DNA of 64,000 nt from JBPOIC01 sp052034865 (GCA_052034865.1 JBPOIC010000014.1:40502-104501); one strand, 5' to 3'; positions 1-8,875 are shown, counted from the first letter of the stretch. A program made the numbers and translations. The notes: generated by a model not told the origin, from the letters alone.

Positions 1-112
1 CCCCTTGGGTTCTGTAATTGTGCTCATGCCCCCGCTTTCGATTTCTGAGGATGAACTTCGAAGCCTCGTGTCAGCCGTCTATCAGTCAGTGAATGGGATT
101 TGTGGGTGCTGA
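1..112 (+). CDS. bioA: BioA, adenosylmethionine-8-amino-7-oxononanoate aminotransferase, C-terminal end (partial)
   Basis: An open frame (codons in register from base 2) runs off the left edge and ends in TGA at 110-112. The 36 visible residues include LGSVIVLMPPLSIS followed by an acidic helix, which matches the end of BioA-type PLP aminotransferases (the LMPPLSIS segment is typical of the family). BioA makes 7,8-diaminopelargonate in biotin synthesis. The stop codon abuts the GTG start of bioD, so the two genes form one operon. Only the tail is visible, so assignment rests on that motif and on the neighbour. Confidence 0.75.
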   Translation, partial: PLGSVIVLMPPLSISEDELRSLVSAVYQSVNGICGC

Positions 113-886
113 GTGATTACTTCTTTTAATCATAAAAAACTTTTCATTGTAGGCACCGATACAGGGGTTGGCAAAACCCTTGTGACTGCGGCTTTGGCGG
201 CTTATCTGTCTTCTATTGGTTATCAGGTAGGGGTAATGAAACCCCTGGAATCGGGATGTTCGCCTTCACTCGACACAAAGGGTCAGAAAATCTTAATCCC
301 GCAGGATGCGCTTTATTTGCAGTCGATGTCTCAAACCCAAGAAAATTTGGATCAGATCAATCCTTATCGCTTCGAGGCCCCGCTGGCCCCTGGAGTGGCG
401 GCGGATATTGTGGGGGTCAAAGTTGATTTGGATTTCATCCTTCAGACTGCTGAATCAATGACTCGCCGACAGGATATTATCTTGATTGAAGGGGCGGGTG
501 GTCTGATGGTTCCTTTAAGTTCCAGTTTTCTTGGAATCGATCTAATTGAAAAAATGAACGCTTCCGTTCTGCTCGTGGGAAGGGCCGGATTGGGAACGAT
601 TAATCACTGCCTGCTCACACTCTCCGCGCTTGAAAACAGAAATATTCCCGTTGTGGGAATTCTCCTTAATCACACAGATCCGAAAACAGATCTTTCTTCC
701 CATACAAATCTCCAAACTCTTTCCCGTTGGACCTCAGTGCCTGTGTGGGGAGAGTTTTCATTTCTTAAAAATCCTCTCGATCGTCTGGAGTTGATAGAAG
801 AGGCAAAGAAATTTCATCCTTATTTAAAATCTCTTCTGGATGATTTTTCTTCCAGCGGGTTTCAGCCTCGTCCAAAGCCCGAATGA
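113..886 (+). CDS. bioD: Dethiobiotin synthetase BioD
   Basis: BioD is the ATP-dependent enzyme that closes the ureido ring of dethiobiotin from 7,8-diaminopelargonate and CO2. The 257-residue product begins with a strand leading into the P-loop GTDTGVGKT (about residues 14-22). It carries the later family motif LIEGAGGLMVPLS near residue 125 and a Gly-rich strand VGRAGLGTINH near 160. The GTG start lies directly after the bioA stop, which implies translational coupling. Its 3' end overlaps the convergent gene on the other strand by 25 bp. The length is a little above the usual 225-240 residues, with a short extra C-terminal tail. Confidence 0.93.
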   Translation: MITSFNHKKLFIVGTDTGVGKTLVTAALAAYLSSIGYQVGVMKPLESGCSPSLDTKGQKILIPQDALYLQSMSQTQENLDQINPYRFEAPLAPGVAADIVGVKVDLDFILQTAESMTRRQDIILIEGAGGLMVPLSSSFLGIDLIEKMNASVLLVGRAGLGTINHCLLTLSALENRNIPVVGILLNHTDPKTDLSSHTNLQTLSRWTSVPVWGEFSFLKNPLDRLELIEEAKKFHPYLKSLLDDFSSSGFQPRPKPE

Positions 887-2385
887 GAGGACGCTGGCAG
901 AGAAGGGGGAGTGAACGAAGAGGGTTGTGTGGATGGGGGGAATAGAGTGGTTTTCTGTTTTGAAAATGTGTTTTGTGCGATGGGATCAAAGTGGTGTGCA
1001 AAGGACTGATAGGTTTTATCGATCCATTGAGGATCGATATCCTTTACCTGAACAAAGACCTTACGCACATCGAGAGGAATTTTTACAATCGGTTGTAAGG
1101 ATTCATGAGCAAGGACCTCTTTCAGAATATCTTCCCTATCAAATCCCCTCACTTCTGCAATTTGGGCGAGCAGGGGGTGAAAATCCCTGAAAAGTGAAGA
1201 TCGGCCCTCTTTGCCTGTCAGAGCAGAAATAAGGCCGGCATAAGGGAAAATTCCTTCCGAGACCTGAGCCATCCGGCAGGGAAGAGGATCGACCTGAAGG
1301 GATGTTTTAAACAGATGACGAATGTGGTGTTTTTTGTCTTTGAGCAAAAACTCTGGGCGATACGGAACGCCACCTCTGTCTTGAGCGAGTTTCCGCGAGG
1401 CATCTTCACATTCTTCCTGAATGAAAAAACCGATTCGATCGGCCAGTGAGACGGCCTCTTCGCTATCGTAGGGAATGCGCAAAATGTAGAGAAGGTCTGC
1501 CCAACCCATCACGCCGAGTGAAATGGCGCGGTAATGTTGATGGGTCCGCTTGGAGGCAAGGGTAGGGTAGCAATAAAAGTCGATGGCATTATCCAAAAAA
1601 TGAATGGCTCTTTGAATGCTACAGCGCAGCTTTGCCCAGCTGATTTCTTCCTCTTCGATAAATGCCGCAAGATTCAGGTAGGCGGTTGGAATATGAGCTG
1701 GATCGATTTGTTCCAGAGAGGGATCCAAAAATAAATCACTGGGGGAATAAGTTTCCGGACGGGTTTGAGAAGAAAGATTTCCGAGGTAGGGTTGTCCTGA
1801 TTTTAGATTGGCTTTCAGCAAAGCTCTTCCAGGTAAAAAACGCAGGTGAGTCATTTCTTCATAGAAGGCTTGGGATCTGGTGCATGGATCTGAGAAAGCA
1901 TCATATTCCAGATCGATGGCGGCCAAAACCTGGCTTAAGTCCTGAAAATATTGTCGGGCATGGATCTGCAAGGTTTGCCGGTCTAAACCGCTTTCAAGAT
2001 TAAGATGGTGTGTCAGCGTTGAAAGATTACGTTCTTCCCAGATAAGTGTTGGGACCGAAGAGAGTTCTGATTCAGCAGGTGCTTGTTTTTGGGAAGGAAA
2101 GTTGGATGGATGGAAGATGGATTTCTCATTTTGAACTGCAGGGCCTGAGATGGAAAAAAGCGAGAGAATTCCCATTTCCATCAATCGGGAGCGAACAAGG
2201 TCTGAAATCCTGATCAGAGTAAGATTATTTGTATGGGGGTTTTGATCTTCTGGATCGAATCGCTCTGAGAGCAAAAGGCTCAGTGAAGCAGTCATTCTGG
2301 AATTGTCTGGCAAAAATAGATTATGCATCGGTTTAGTCTCATTGAAGCCAGGTTCCAAAAATTCTGAGATGGGCGACATATCCAC
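862..2385 (-). CDS. Ribonucleotide reductase homologue lacking the catalytic core
   Basis: The 507-residue product is related to the large subunit of class II/class I RNR. Residues 143-207 resemble the N-terminal barrel start (ARQYF..., LRFLPGRALL..., GNLSSQ). Residues 235-320 match the later RNR helices (LNLAAF..., FLDNAID..., AISLGVMGWADLLY, IPYDSEEA). The end (KVFVQVKDIDPQWIDKTYQS) matches the family's last part. Between GNLSSQ and AYLNLA there are only about 30 residues where active RNRs have well over 100, so the radical cysteine and the N-C-E motif region is gone. The LSSC redox cysteine is Gln (LSSQ) and no C-terminal CxxC is seen. An active reductase is therefore unlikely. The start is GTG at 2385; ATG at 2379 is an alternative. 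The gene sits behind NrdR and DnaA-like sites and may be regulatory or decaying. Confidence 0.7.
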   Translation of the reverse strand: MDMSPISEFLEPGFNETKPMHNLFLPDNSRMTASLSLLLSERFDPEDQNPHTNNLTLIRISDLVRSRLMEMGILSLFSISGPAVQNEKSIFHPSNFPSQKQAPAESELSSVPTLIWEERNLSTLTHHLNLESGLDRQTLQIHARQYFQDLSQVLAAIDLEYDAFSDPCTRSQAFYEEMTHLRFLPGRALLKANLKSGQPYLGNLSSQTRPETYSPSDLFLDPSLEQIDPAHIPTAYLNLAAFIEEEEISWAKLRCSIQRAIHFLDNAIDFYCYPTLASKRTHQHYRAISLGVMGWADLLYILRIPYDSEEAVSLADRIGFFIQEECEDASRKLAQDRGGVPYRPEFLLKDKKHHIRHLFKTSLQVDPLPCRMAQVSEGIFPYAGLISALTGKEGRSSLFRDFHPLLAQIAEVRGFDREDILKEVLAHESLQPIVKIPLDVRKVFVQVKDIDPQWIDKTYQSFAHHFDPIAQNTFSKQKTTLFPPSTQPSSFTPPSLPASSHSGFGRG

Positions 2386-2398
2386 AGTCCTTTGACGG

Positions 2399-2451
2399 TT
2401 ATCCTCAGTTTATTCACCCTTCATCCACATTTAATTCACAGATTATCCACA
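2399..2451. promoter_or_regulatory. Phased array of five DnaA-box-like 9-mers
   Basis: Five 9-mers start at 2399, 2410, 2421, 2432 and 2443, exactly 11 bp apart: TTATCCTCA, TTATTCACC, TCATCCACA, TAATTCACA and TTATCCACA. The last is a perfect DnaA box (TTATNCACA); each of the others has one mismatch. A further ATATCCACA lies at 2378-2386, 21 bp before the first. All are in the same orientation and on one helix face. The array lies just upstream of the RNR-like gene and its last box overlaps an NrdR box. DnaA control of nrd promoters is known in E. coli; binding here is inferred. Confidence 0.6.
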
Positions 2452-2462
2452 ACATGCAGTGG
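2447..2462. promoter_or_regulatory. NrdR box 2
   Basis: The 16-mer ccaCaAcATgcaGtgg fits the NrdR consensus acaCwAtATaTwGtgt at most strongly conserved positions. It begins exactly 31 bp from the second, better box at 2478-2493, the three-turn spacing typical of tandem NrdR boxes in front of RNR operons. It overlaps the DnaA-like box at 2443-2451. The regulator NrdR itself is encoded at 63244-63723. Confidence 0.6.
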
Positions 2463-2477
2463 TTAGCTCATATAAAC

Positions 2478-2493
2478 TATCAATATATAGTGG
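2478..2493. promoter_or_regulatory. NrdR box 1
   Basis: The 16-mer tatCaAtATaTaGtgg matches the NrdR consensus core CwAtATaTwG in all ten positions. It lies about 93 bp upstream of the RNR-like start codon, with a second box 31 bp closer to the gene. This supports NrdR repression of the RNR-like gene. The rest of the 2494-2712 interval is AT-rich, and I see no gene in it. Confidence 0.75.
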
Positions 2494-2712
2494 TGTCACT
2501 TTGCGTCAATGAATTTGAAAGTTGGGATCTTGACGGTTTAATTTTCAGAATCATTTTAAGTCCTTAAACGCGAAAAAAATTTAGCGGTCCTTCAAAAAAT
2601 CTGAGAAAACTAAAGATGAGATGAAGGATAAATAAAAACTCTTTTTGTTTTTAAAGACTTATAAAAAATGAGGAGGTTTGATTAAAAATTTTCAAAGTGA
2701 ATATTTTTTAAG

Positions 2713-3870
2713 CTATTGGAGGATAGGTATTTCTTTGGATTGAAAATCCAGAAGCCCCGCACTTCCACTAAAACCGGCTCCAAATGAAACCATCAGTCCC
2801 AGGCCTGGAGAAGGATGATTCATGAAGAGGTCATGAAGGATAAATCCAATCGAGCAGGAGGAGAGATTCCCGTAACGGTTCAGAATTTTATACGAAGAAG
2901 CAGTTTTGGGGCTTTGATTCGGGATTTGAAAGGTTTTGCATACCCCGTTGAGAATCTTAAAGCTTCCTGTATGGATGAGATAGTGATCCAGATTTTGTAG
3001 GGTCAATCCAGGGATGGGCGCCTGTTGAATCAACTCGGTTGCGCAGCGCTCGGCATAAATGGCTCCACGTTGGGGCACATTTTTACTCATTTGGTAAAAA
3101 GGGATGTGACGATGGCCAGGAGTAAGAACACGTCCTTCAGAGATCGTGAGCAGGTTTTCATCCTCTTTGGATAAATTCGTGTAGTGCTGAAAGGGACCGA
3201 TGGCGGGTTTGTTTTCCTGGGCCCCCAAAAGGAGAGAAACGGCACCGTCCCCAAAAAGAAAAATTTCAATCAGCTTTTGGGTTGCGATGAGGTTTTCGGG
3301 ATTTTTGCCATCCAGCTCGGACAAGGCGTAATGAAATCCTCGATGAAGATCCGCATAACCGGTATGGGCTTCGGCGGCAGTAATCAGGACTTTCTGATCC
3401 GGATGCAAAATGAGATAATCATGCGCCAGCTCGAAGGCCTTTAGCAAAACTGAGCATCCCTGATTCATCATGTTTACGACGTTGGGATGTTTTGGAAACC
3501 TCTCTTCCATTCGAGTGATCAATTGATAACCCAAACACGGAAAGTGATAATCGGAAGTATTGGTTAGGGCGATCAACATTCCGATCTGAGAGGGATCACA
3601 ATCAGATTGTTTCAAACAGAGCTCGGTCGCTTTTTGTGCCAGGTCTGTTGTGGTCTCCGCGAATTCAGGAGGGCACTTGCCTTGCATCCATCCTGCATAA
3701 TCCTTGAGAATCGAATGTCTGGCATCGATTTGAAGTCGCATCACACTTTCTTTCAGTTCATCAGACATGCTGCCGTTGAGAGTATCCATCAACTCTGGGG
3801 TTGTAACGGGGGCTCCAGGTAAATAGGTGGCGATCGAGAGAATCGAAGGACGGGGATGAGCGATGGTCAT
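2713..3870 (-). CDS. Type III polyketide synthase / KAS III-like condensing enzyme
   Basis: The 385-residue protein has the thiolase-fold condensing enzyme layout: a nucleophile Cys in NQGCSVLLKAFELA (Cys about 139), a substrate-pocket motif FLFGDGAVSLLLG (about 210), a catalytic His in LIHTGS (about 306) and an Asn in YGNLSSCSIGFIL (about 336). The C-H-N triad is that of FabH and chalcone-synthase-like enzymes. The YGNxSS motif and the overall length favour the type III PKS branch over housekeeping FabH. Such enzymes extend an acyl-CoA with malonyl units, but the product cannot be told from sequence. It stands alone between the RNR-like gene and divergent secA, with no methyltransferase or tailoring gene nearby. 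Confidence 0.75.
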   Translation of the reverse strand: MTIAHPRPSILSIATYLPGAPVTTPELMDTLNGSMSDELKESVMRLQIDARHSILKDYAGWMQGKCPPEFAETTTDLAQKATELCLKQSDCDPSQIGMLIALTNTSDYHFPCLGYQLITRMEERFPKHPNVVNMMNQGCSVLLKAFELAHDYLILHPDQKVLITAAEAHTGYADLHRGFHYALSELDGKNPENLIATQKLIEIFLFGDGAVSLLLGAQENKPAIGPFQHYTNLSKEDENLLTISEGRVLTPGHRHIPFYQMSKNVPQRGAIYAERCATELIQQAPIPGLTLQNLDHYLIHTGSFKILNGVCKTFQIPNQSPKTASSYKILNRYGNLSSCSIGFILHDLFMNHPSPGLGLMVSFGAGFSGSAGLLDFQSKEIPILQ

Positions 3871-4021
3871 AATGATCCTTTATTTTGTTGAGCAAAAATT
3901 TTTTTTATGGGGTGTTCACGGCATTATCGAAACTCTAAAGATTGAGTTGCGTAAAAAAATGAGAATCTGCTTTATTCTTATGGGGTGACTGGGTAAGGAG
4001 CTTTTAAAGGAGACAAGGATC

Positions 4022-6730
4022 ATGCTGAGTTCGATTGCGCGTAAAATTTTTGGAAGTAAAAATGATCGGGAGTTAAAGCGTATTGTTCCCGTGATAGATC
4101 AAATTCGTGAGTTGGAATCCCAAATGCAGGCCCTGTCTGATGAAGGTCTGCGTGAGAAAACATTTTCATTTAAGGACAGGCTGACAAAAGGGGAAACCCT
4201 TGATGACATTCTGCCGGAGGCCTTTGCCGTGGTTCGGGAAGCCTCAATACGTGTGTTGGGAATGCGCCATTTCGATTCACAGATGATCGGTGGTTTTGTG
4301 TTGCACGAAGGAAAAATCGCCGAAATGAAGACGGGTGAAGGAAAAACCCTTGTCGCCACCTTGCCGGTTTATCTCAATGCCCTCGAAGGCAAAGGTGTGC
4401 ATGTGGTGACCGTAAATGATTACCTTGCACGACGAGATTCCGAGTGGATGGGAAGGGTTTACCGTTTTTTGGGATTAAGCGTAGGAGTGATTGTCCACGG
4501 ATTAAACGATGAACAGCGCCGGACTTCCTATCATGCCGATGTTACTTACGGCACGAACAACGAGTTTGGATTCGACTATCTCCGCGATAACATGAAATTT
4601 GATCTGGCGAGTTGTGTTCAGCGCGGGCTGCATTACGCCATTGTCGATGAGGTCGATAGCATTCTCATCGACGAAGCACGCACTCCTTTGATCATTTCAG
4701 GTCCTTCTGAAGTATCGACCCACCAATATTATCAAATCGATCAGGTTATTCCCCAACTGACCCGAGAGACTCATTTTACCATCGATGAAAAAATTCGTTC
4801 CGCCAGTTTGACCGAGGCGGGAGTTGCCCAGGTCGAAAAGATTTTAGGGATCGAAAATCTTTATGATCCTCAACAAATTGAAACCCTGCATCACGTTGAA
4901 CAGGCCCTGCGAGCGCATGCGCTTTTCAAAAGGGATGTTGATTATGTCGTAAAAGACGGCGAGGTCGTGATTGTTGACGAATTCACGGGACGACAGATGC
5001 CCGGCAGACGCTGGAGTGATGGTCTTCACCAGGCGATTGAAGCCAAGGAAAAGGTCCAGGTCGAAAATGAAAATCAGACCCTGGCGACGATTTCTTTCCA
5101 AAATTATTTTCGCATGTACCAAAAACTTTCCGGTATGACCGGAACTGCAGATACCGAGGCTGCAGAGTTTGGAAAGATTTACAATCTGGAAGTCATGGTG
5201 ATTCCTCCCAACCGGCCCATGATCCGAAAAGACGATGCAGACATGATCTATAAAAATGAGAAAGGAAAATTTAAGGCAGTAATCAAGGAGGTTGAAGATT
5301 GCCACCAGCGGGGACAACCGGTGTTGGTAGGTACAATCTCCATTGAAAAATCCGAACTCCTTGCCGGCATGCTTTCCCGCCGCGGGATCAGGCATTCTGT
5401 GCTCAATGCCAAACATCATGAAAAAGAAGCCGAGATAGTTGCCCAGGCAGGACGCTTTGGAGCTGTCACGATTTCCACCAACATGGCCGGTCGCGGAACG
5501 GATATTCTTCTCGGTGGCAATCCAGAGTTTTTAGCCAAGTCAAAAATCAGGCCCGAGGAAAACCCTGAAGAGTATTTTAAGATTTGTGAAGAATTTAAGA
5601 AAAACTGCGAGGATGAAAAAAGGAAGGTCATGGATGCAGGTGGTTTGCATATCATCGGAACCGAGCGTCATGAATCCCGCCGAATTGACAATCAGTTGCG
5701 TGGACGTGCAGGTCGTCAGGGGGATCCCGGCTCTTCCCGATTCTATATTTCTTTAGAAGACGACCTTATGCGTATCTTTGGATCTGATCGCATTGCTGGC
5801 ATGATGGATCGTCTGGGAATGGAAGAAGACGAGCCGATTTTTCATCCCTGGATCACTAAGGCGATCGAAAGTTCCCAAAAGAAAGTGGAGGCTCACAACT
5901 TCGACAGTCGAAAAAATCTTTTGGAATTTGATGATGTCATGAATCAGCAGCGTAGTACGGTTTATAAACTGCGTCGCGAGTTACTGGCAGGCATTGGTAC
6001 TCAGGATAAAGTGACCGATCTAATTGACCAGTGGGCCGAAAAAATCCCGATGGATTTTGAGCCGGATCGTGGTGAGGAGTGGAATGTAAAAGCCCTGAAT
6101 GATCAGTTGTTCAAGGTTTTTGGTGCAAGATTAGAGTCTTTGCCGAGCCCCACCATCGGGCTTTCGATGGATGAAGTGGGAGAAAAAATCTATCACCATG
6201 CCCTTTCTCTCTACGAAGCCAAGGAAAAGAATGTAGGTTCCGATGTGCTCCGCCATGTCGAGCGCGTTTTGATGCTTCAAACCCTCGATGCCCTCTGGAA
6301 AGATCATCTTTTAAGTATGGATCATCTTCGCGATGGAATCGGTTTGCGTGGTTATGCCCAAAAAGATCCAATTGTTGAATACAAGCGAGAAGGTTTTAAT
6401 CTTTTTGAAAAGATGATGATTCGCTTTACCGAAGACGCCCTGGAAAAAGTTTTTAGGGTTCAGATTCACATAGAAAAAGCTCCAGCTCCTCAACCGATTG
6501 CACCTTCCAATGCTTCCCAACCAGAGCTTCAAAAACCGGTTTTTCCTGGGGCTTTTCCATCATCCGCCCCGACGCCCGCCCTACGACCAGCGGCTGCGAA
6601 TCCAGTCTCAAAACAGGCTTACATTCAAACCGCCACTGGTTCTTTGCAACGAGAGGCCCCCAAGGTACGTCGCAATGAATCCTGCCCCTGTGGGAGTGGA
6701 AAAAAATATAAAAAATGTTGTGGGGCTTAG
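4022..6730 (+). CDS. secA: Preprotein translocase ATPase SecA
   Basis: SecA drives post-translational export through SecYEG. The 902-residue product is of normal family length. It shows Walker A MKTGEGKT, the DEVDSILIDEARTPLI DEAD-type motif, the TNMAGRGTDI motif VI region and QLRGRAGRQGDPGSS. After a proline/alanine-rich linker it ends with the zinc-binding tail CPCGSGKKYKKCC, which binds SecB and lipids. The start ATG follows a GGAG-type ribosome binding site. yggS begins 3 bp after its stop, so secA-yggS-proC is probably one transcript. Confidence 0.98.
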   Translation: MLSSIARKIFGSKNDRELKRIVPVIDQIRELESQMQALSDEGLREKTFSFKDRLTKGETLDDILPEAFAVVREASIRVLGMRHFDSQMIGGFVLHEGKIAEMKTGEGKTLVATLPVYLNALEGKGVHVVTVNDYLARRDSEWMGRVYRFLGLSVGVIVHGLNDEQRRTSYHADVTYGTNNEFGFDYLRDNMKFDLASCVQRGLHYAIVDEVDSILIDEARTPLIISGPSEVSTHQYYQIDQVIPQLTRETHFTIDEKIRSASLTEAGVAQVEKILGIENLYDPQQIETLHHVEQALRAHALFKRDVDYVVKDGEVVIVDEFTGRQMPGRRWSDGLHQAIEAKEKVQVENENQTLATISFQNYFRMYQKLSGMTGTADTEAAEFGKIYNLEVMVIPPNRPMIRKDDADMIYKNEKGKFKAVIKEVEDCHQRGQPVLVGTISIEKSELLAGMLSRRGIRHSVLNAKHHEKEAEIVAQAGRFGAVTISTNMAGRGTDILLGGNPEFLAKSKIRPEENPEEYFKICEEFKKNCEDEKRKVMDAGGLHIIGTERHESRRIDNQLRGRAGRQGDPGSSRFYISLEDDLMRIFGSDRIAGMMDRLGMEEDEPIFHPWITKAIESSQKKVEAHNFDSRKNLLEFDDVMNQQRSTVYKLRRELLAGIGTQDKVTDLIDQWAEKIPMDFEPDRGEEWNVKALNDQLFKVFGARLESLPSPTIGLSMDEVGEKIYHHALSLYEAKEKNVGSDVLRHVERVLMLQTLDALWKDHLLSMDHLRDGIGLRGYAQKDPIVEYKREGFNLFEKMMIRFTEDALEKVFRVQIHIEKAPAPQPIAPSNASQPELQKPVFPGAFPSSAPTPALRPAAANPVSKQAYIQTATGSLQREAPKVRRNESCPCGSGKKYKKCCGA

Positions 6731-6733
6731 GAA

Positions 6734-7456
6734 ATGACCGAAGCCACACTAATGTATCTGGAACAAAACTATTATGGGGTTCTTGCAAAGATTCAGTCTG
6801 CCCTTCAAAAGGCAGGACGACCCCAAGGATCTGTTCGTTTGTTGGCTGTATCAAAAGGGCATTCGTGGAAGGCCATTCAAAAAATTCATTTTTTGGGACA
6901 GTTGGACTTTGGTGAAAACTACGTCCAGGAGCTTAGGCAAAAAAGAGCCTTACAGGAATCAAGCCTTTCTCAGAACGACTTTCATTGGCATTATACCGGT
7001 CATCTCCAAACTAATAAGTTAAAAGATCTAATCGGAACGATCCGTCTTTTTCATTCCATTGATCGCTTGAGTTTAGCTGAAAAAATGAATGCCCTGGCTC
7101 AGCAGAGGCAGGTTCGATGTCAGGGTTTGGTCGAGGTGAATCTGGGAAATGAGATGGGTAAATTCGGGATCCAAAAAGAAAATCTGGAAACATTTTTAGA
7201 ACAACTTAATAGGCTTTCTTTTGTCGATATTCAAGGTTTGATGATTATCCCTCCTTTCTCAGAAAATCCTGAAGATACAAGGCCTTACTTTAAAGAACTT
7301 CGAGATATTCTTAACCAAATTAATCATCGGAAAATTTACCGAGCTCCCTTGTGTGAGCTTTCCATGGGGATGTCTCACGATTATGAAGTGGCGATCGAAG
7401 AAGGCGCCACATGGGTGCGGGTGGGAACAAATATTTTTGGGCCCCGTCACCCATAA
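6734..7456 (+). CDS. yggS: YggS/PLPBP family pyridoxal phosphate homeostasis protein
   Basis: This 240-residue protein belongs to the single-domain PLP-binding barrel family (YggS/PROSC), which buffers PLP and affects amino-acid metabolism. Visible family motifs are LLAVSKGHS with the PLP lysine near residue 38, FGENYVQEL, WHYTGHLQTNK, VNLGNEMGKFG and LSMGMSHDYEVAIEEGATWVR. Its start lies 3 bp after secA and it precedes proC, a gene order common in proteobacteria (yggS-proC-yggT). It is a binding protein, not a known enzyme. Confidence 0.95.
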   Translation: MTEATLMYLEQNYYGVLAKIQSALQKAGRPQGSVRLLAVSKGHSWKAIQKIHFLGQLDFGENYVQELRQKRALQESSLSQNDFHWHYTGHLQTNKLKDLIGTIRLFHSIDRLSLAEKMNALAQQRQVRCQGLVEVNLGNEMGKFGIQKENLETFLEQLNRLSFVDIQGLMIIPPFSENPEDTRPYFKELRDILNQINHRKIYRAPLCELSMGMSHDYEVAIEEGATWVRVGTNIFGPRHP

Positions 7457-7472
7457 CCCATCAAAGGAACCT

Positions 7473-8309
7473 ATGATTACACAACCTCTCTTGGGATTTA
7501 TTGGTGCAGGAAATATGGCGCAGGCCCTGATCGCCGGATGGGTGTCGAAAGGTCAGTCTGCCTCATCGATTTTAATTTCGGATGCCAATCCTCAAAAACT
7601 TTCCCAGCTTAAGAAAAAATATGGTGTGTTACCGGTTTCTTCAAATCAGGAACTTGTACAAAAGGCTTCGCAAATTGTTCTGGCGGTCAAGCCACAAGAT
7701 CTTAGGCAAGTTCTGTCAGAAATTGTTCCTTTTGTGAAAAATCAAACCTTTGTTTCCATTGCAGCTGGTATAGATCTTTCCTTTATTTCTCGTCATCTGA
7801 CTTCTCCTTCACAGAAAAAAGCTCCTCTTGTGTTGCGTGCCATGCCCAATAATCCTGCTTTGATTGGGCAAGGAATAACGGCTCTTTACACTCCTTTGAA
7901 GCTCAACTCTTCTCAGAAAAAAAACATTCAAAACATTTTTTTGGGGGCAGGTCAGGTACTTTGGGTGGAAAAGGAAAAGGATCTGGATGCTGTCACCGGT
8001 CTTTCGGGCTCGGGGCCTGCATATGTGTATCTTTTTACAGAGGCTTTGATTCAGGCCGGAATCGCTAGAGGACTTTCGTTGGAAATTGCCTCCCAGTTGG
8101 TCATCAGTACCTTGGTTGGCTCATCCCTCATGATTCAAAAGACGATGCAAAAGCCAGAGGAGTTGATCGCCCAGGTGACTTCCAAGCGAGGGACCACGCT
8201 TGCAGGTCTTCAGGTCTTAAAAAAGGGAGGGCTTTTTCGCCTGATAAAAAAGACGGTCCGTGCGGCCACGCTTCGAGCTCAGCAGATGCGAAAAGAGTTC
8301 GGCTCTTAA
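7473..8309 (+). CDS. proC: Pyrroline-5-carboxylate reductase ProC
   Basis: ProC performs the last step of proline synthesis, NAD(P)H reduction of pyrroline-5-carboxylate. The chosen ATG at 7473 has an AAGGA site just before it and gives 278 residues, the normal size; the same frame stays open further upstream inside yggS. The product begins with the Rossmann motif LGFIGAGNMAQALI, has AVKPQDL near residue 70 and the C-terminal dimer domain with LSGSGPAYVYLFTEALIQAG. It is followed 49 bp later by a yggT gene. Confidence 0.96.
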   Translation: MITQPLLGFIGAGNMAQALIAGWVSKGQSASSILISDANPQKLSQLKKKYGVLPVSSNQELVQKASQIVLAVKPQDLRQVLSEIVPFVKNQTFVSIAAGIDLSFISRHLTSPSQKKAPLVLRAMPNNPALIGQGITALYTPLKLNSSQKKNIQNIFLGAGQVLWVEKEKDLDAVTGLSGSGPAYVYLFTEALIQAGIARGLSLEIASQLVISTLVGSSLMIQKTMQKPEELIAQVTSKRGTTLAGLQVLKKGGLFRLIKKTVRAATLRAQQMRKEFGS

Positions 8310-8358
8310 GTTTGTTATTTTTCAAATGCTTGGCAATTAAATTTTCAAGAGGAATTTT

Positions 8359-8685
8359 ATGCTGCTCCACTCGGTAGGTTATTTTATTATCTCCCTTGCG
8401 AAAATCGTTCAGTTATTAGCGGAGATGTATGTGTTTGTCATTGCCGCTTCGGTTCTTATCTCCTGGATTGGTGCCGATCCTTATAATCCCATCGTCCGCT
8501 TTGTTCGGCAGATGACAGAGCCGGTCTTTAGCCGTTTTCGGCGCTACGTCCCAAAAGCCTTGTTTCGGACAGGGATGGATTTTACGCCGGTGCTGGTTTT
8601 GATCCTTTTAATTTTTATTGAGAACTTTGTGGTCAATGTTCTTTTTGAGCTCGGCCAGTCCTTATTGATGAATAAAAAAATGTGA
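8359..8685 (+). CDS. yggT: YggT family integral membrane protein
   Basis: A 108-residue protein with two YggT-type hydrophobic blocks (about residues 5-35 and 72-100) separated by the conserved PxNPIVRFVRQMTEPVFSRFRRYVP-like segment. YggT proteins are inner-membrane proteins of uncertain role, linked to osmotic adaptation, cell shape or division depending on the organism. The gene order secA-yggS-proC-yggT fits that seen in other bacteria. The 190 bp after it hold no gene I can recognise. Confidence 0.88.
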   Translation: MLLHSVGYFIISLAKIVQLLAEMYVFVIAASVLISWIGADPYNPIVRFVRQMTEPVFSRFRRYVPKALFRTGMDFTPVLVLILLIFIENFVVNVLFELGQSLLMNKKM

Positions 8686-8875
8686 TGATGAAATGGTGAC
8701 ATTCTGGTCGAAATAATGGTGCGCCAGAGACTCGACACACCAGTTTTTTCCAATTAAGATTAATAGGTTAGGAAAACTGTAGACAACAAACCCCACCTCC
8801 TCTATTCTGATTTTGGCTCAGAGGAATCAAAACAATTTATGGGATGATTCGATGTAAAAACCACTGAGGTGATGA

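Noticed and set aside
2378..2712. Possible chromosomal replication origin (DnaA boxes plus AT-rich DNA)
   Set aside because: No dnaA, dnaN, gidA or rpmH neighbours and no way to judge GC skew in 64 kb. The overlap with NrdR boxes fits an RNR promoter better; kept only as an alternative in the finding.
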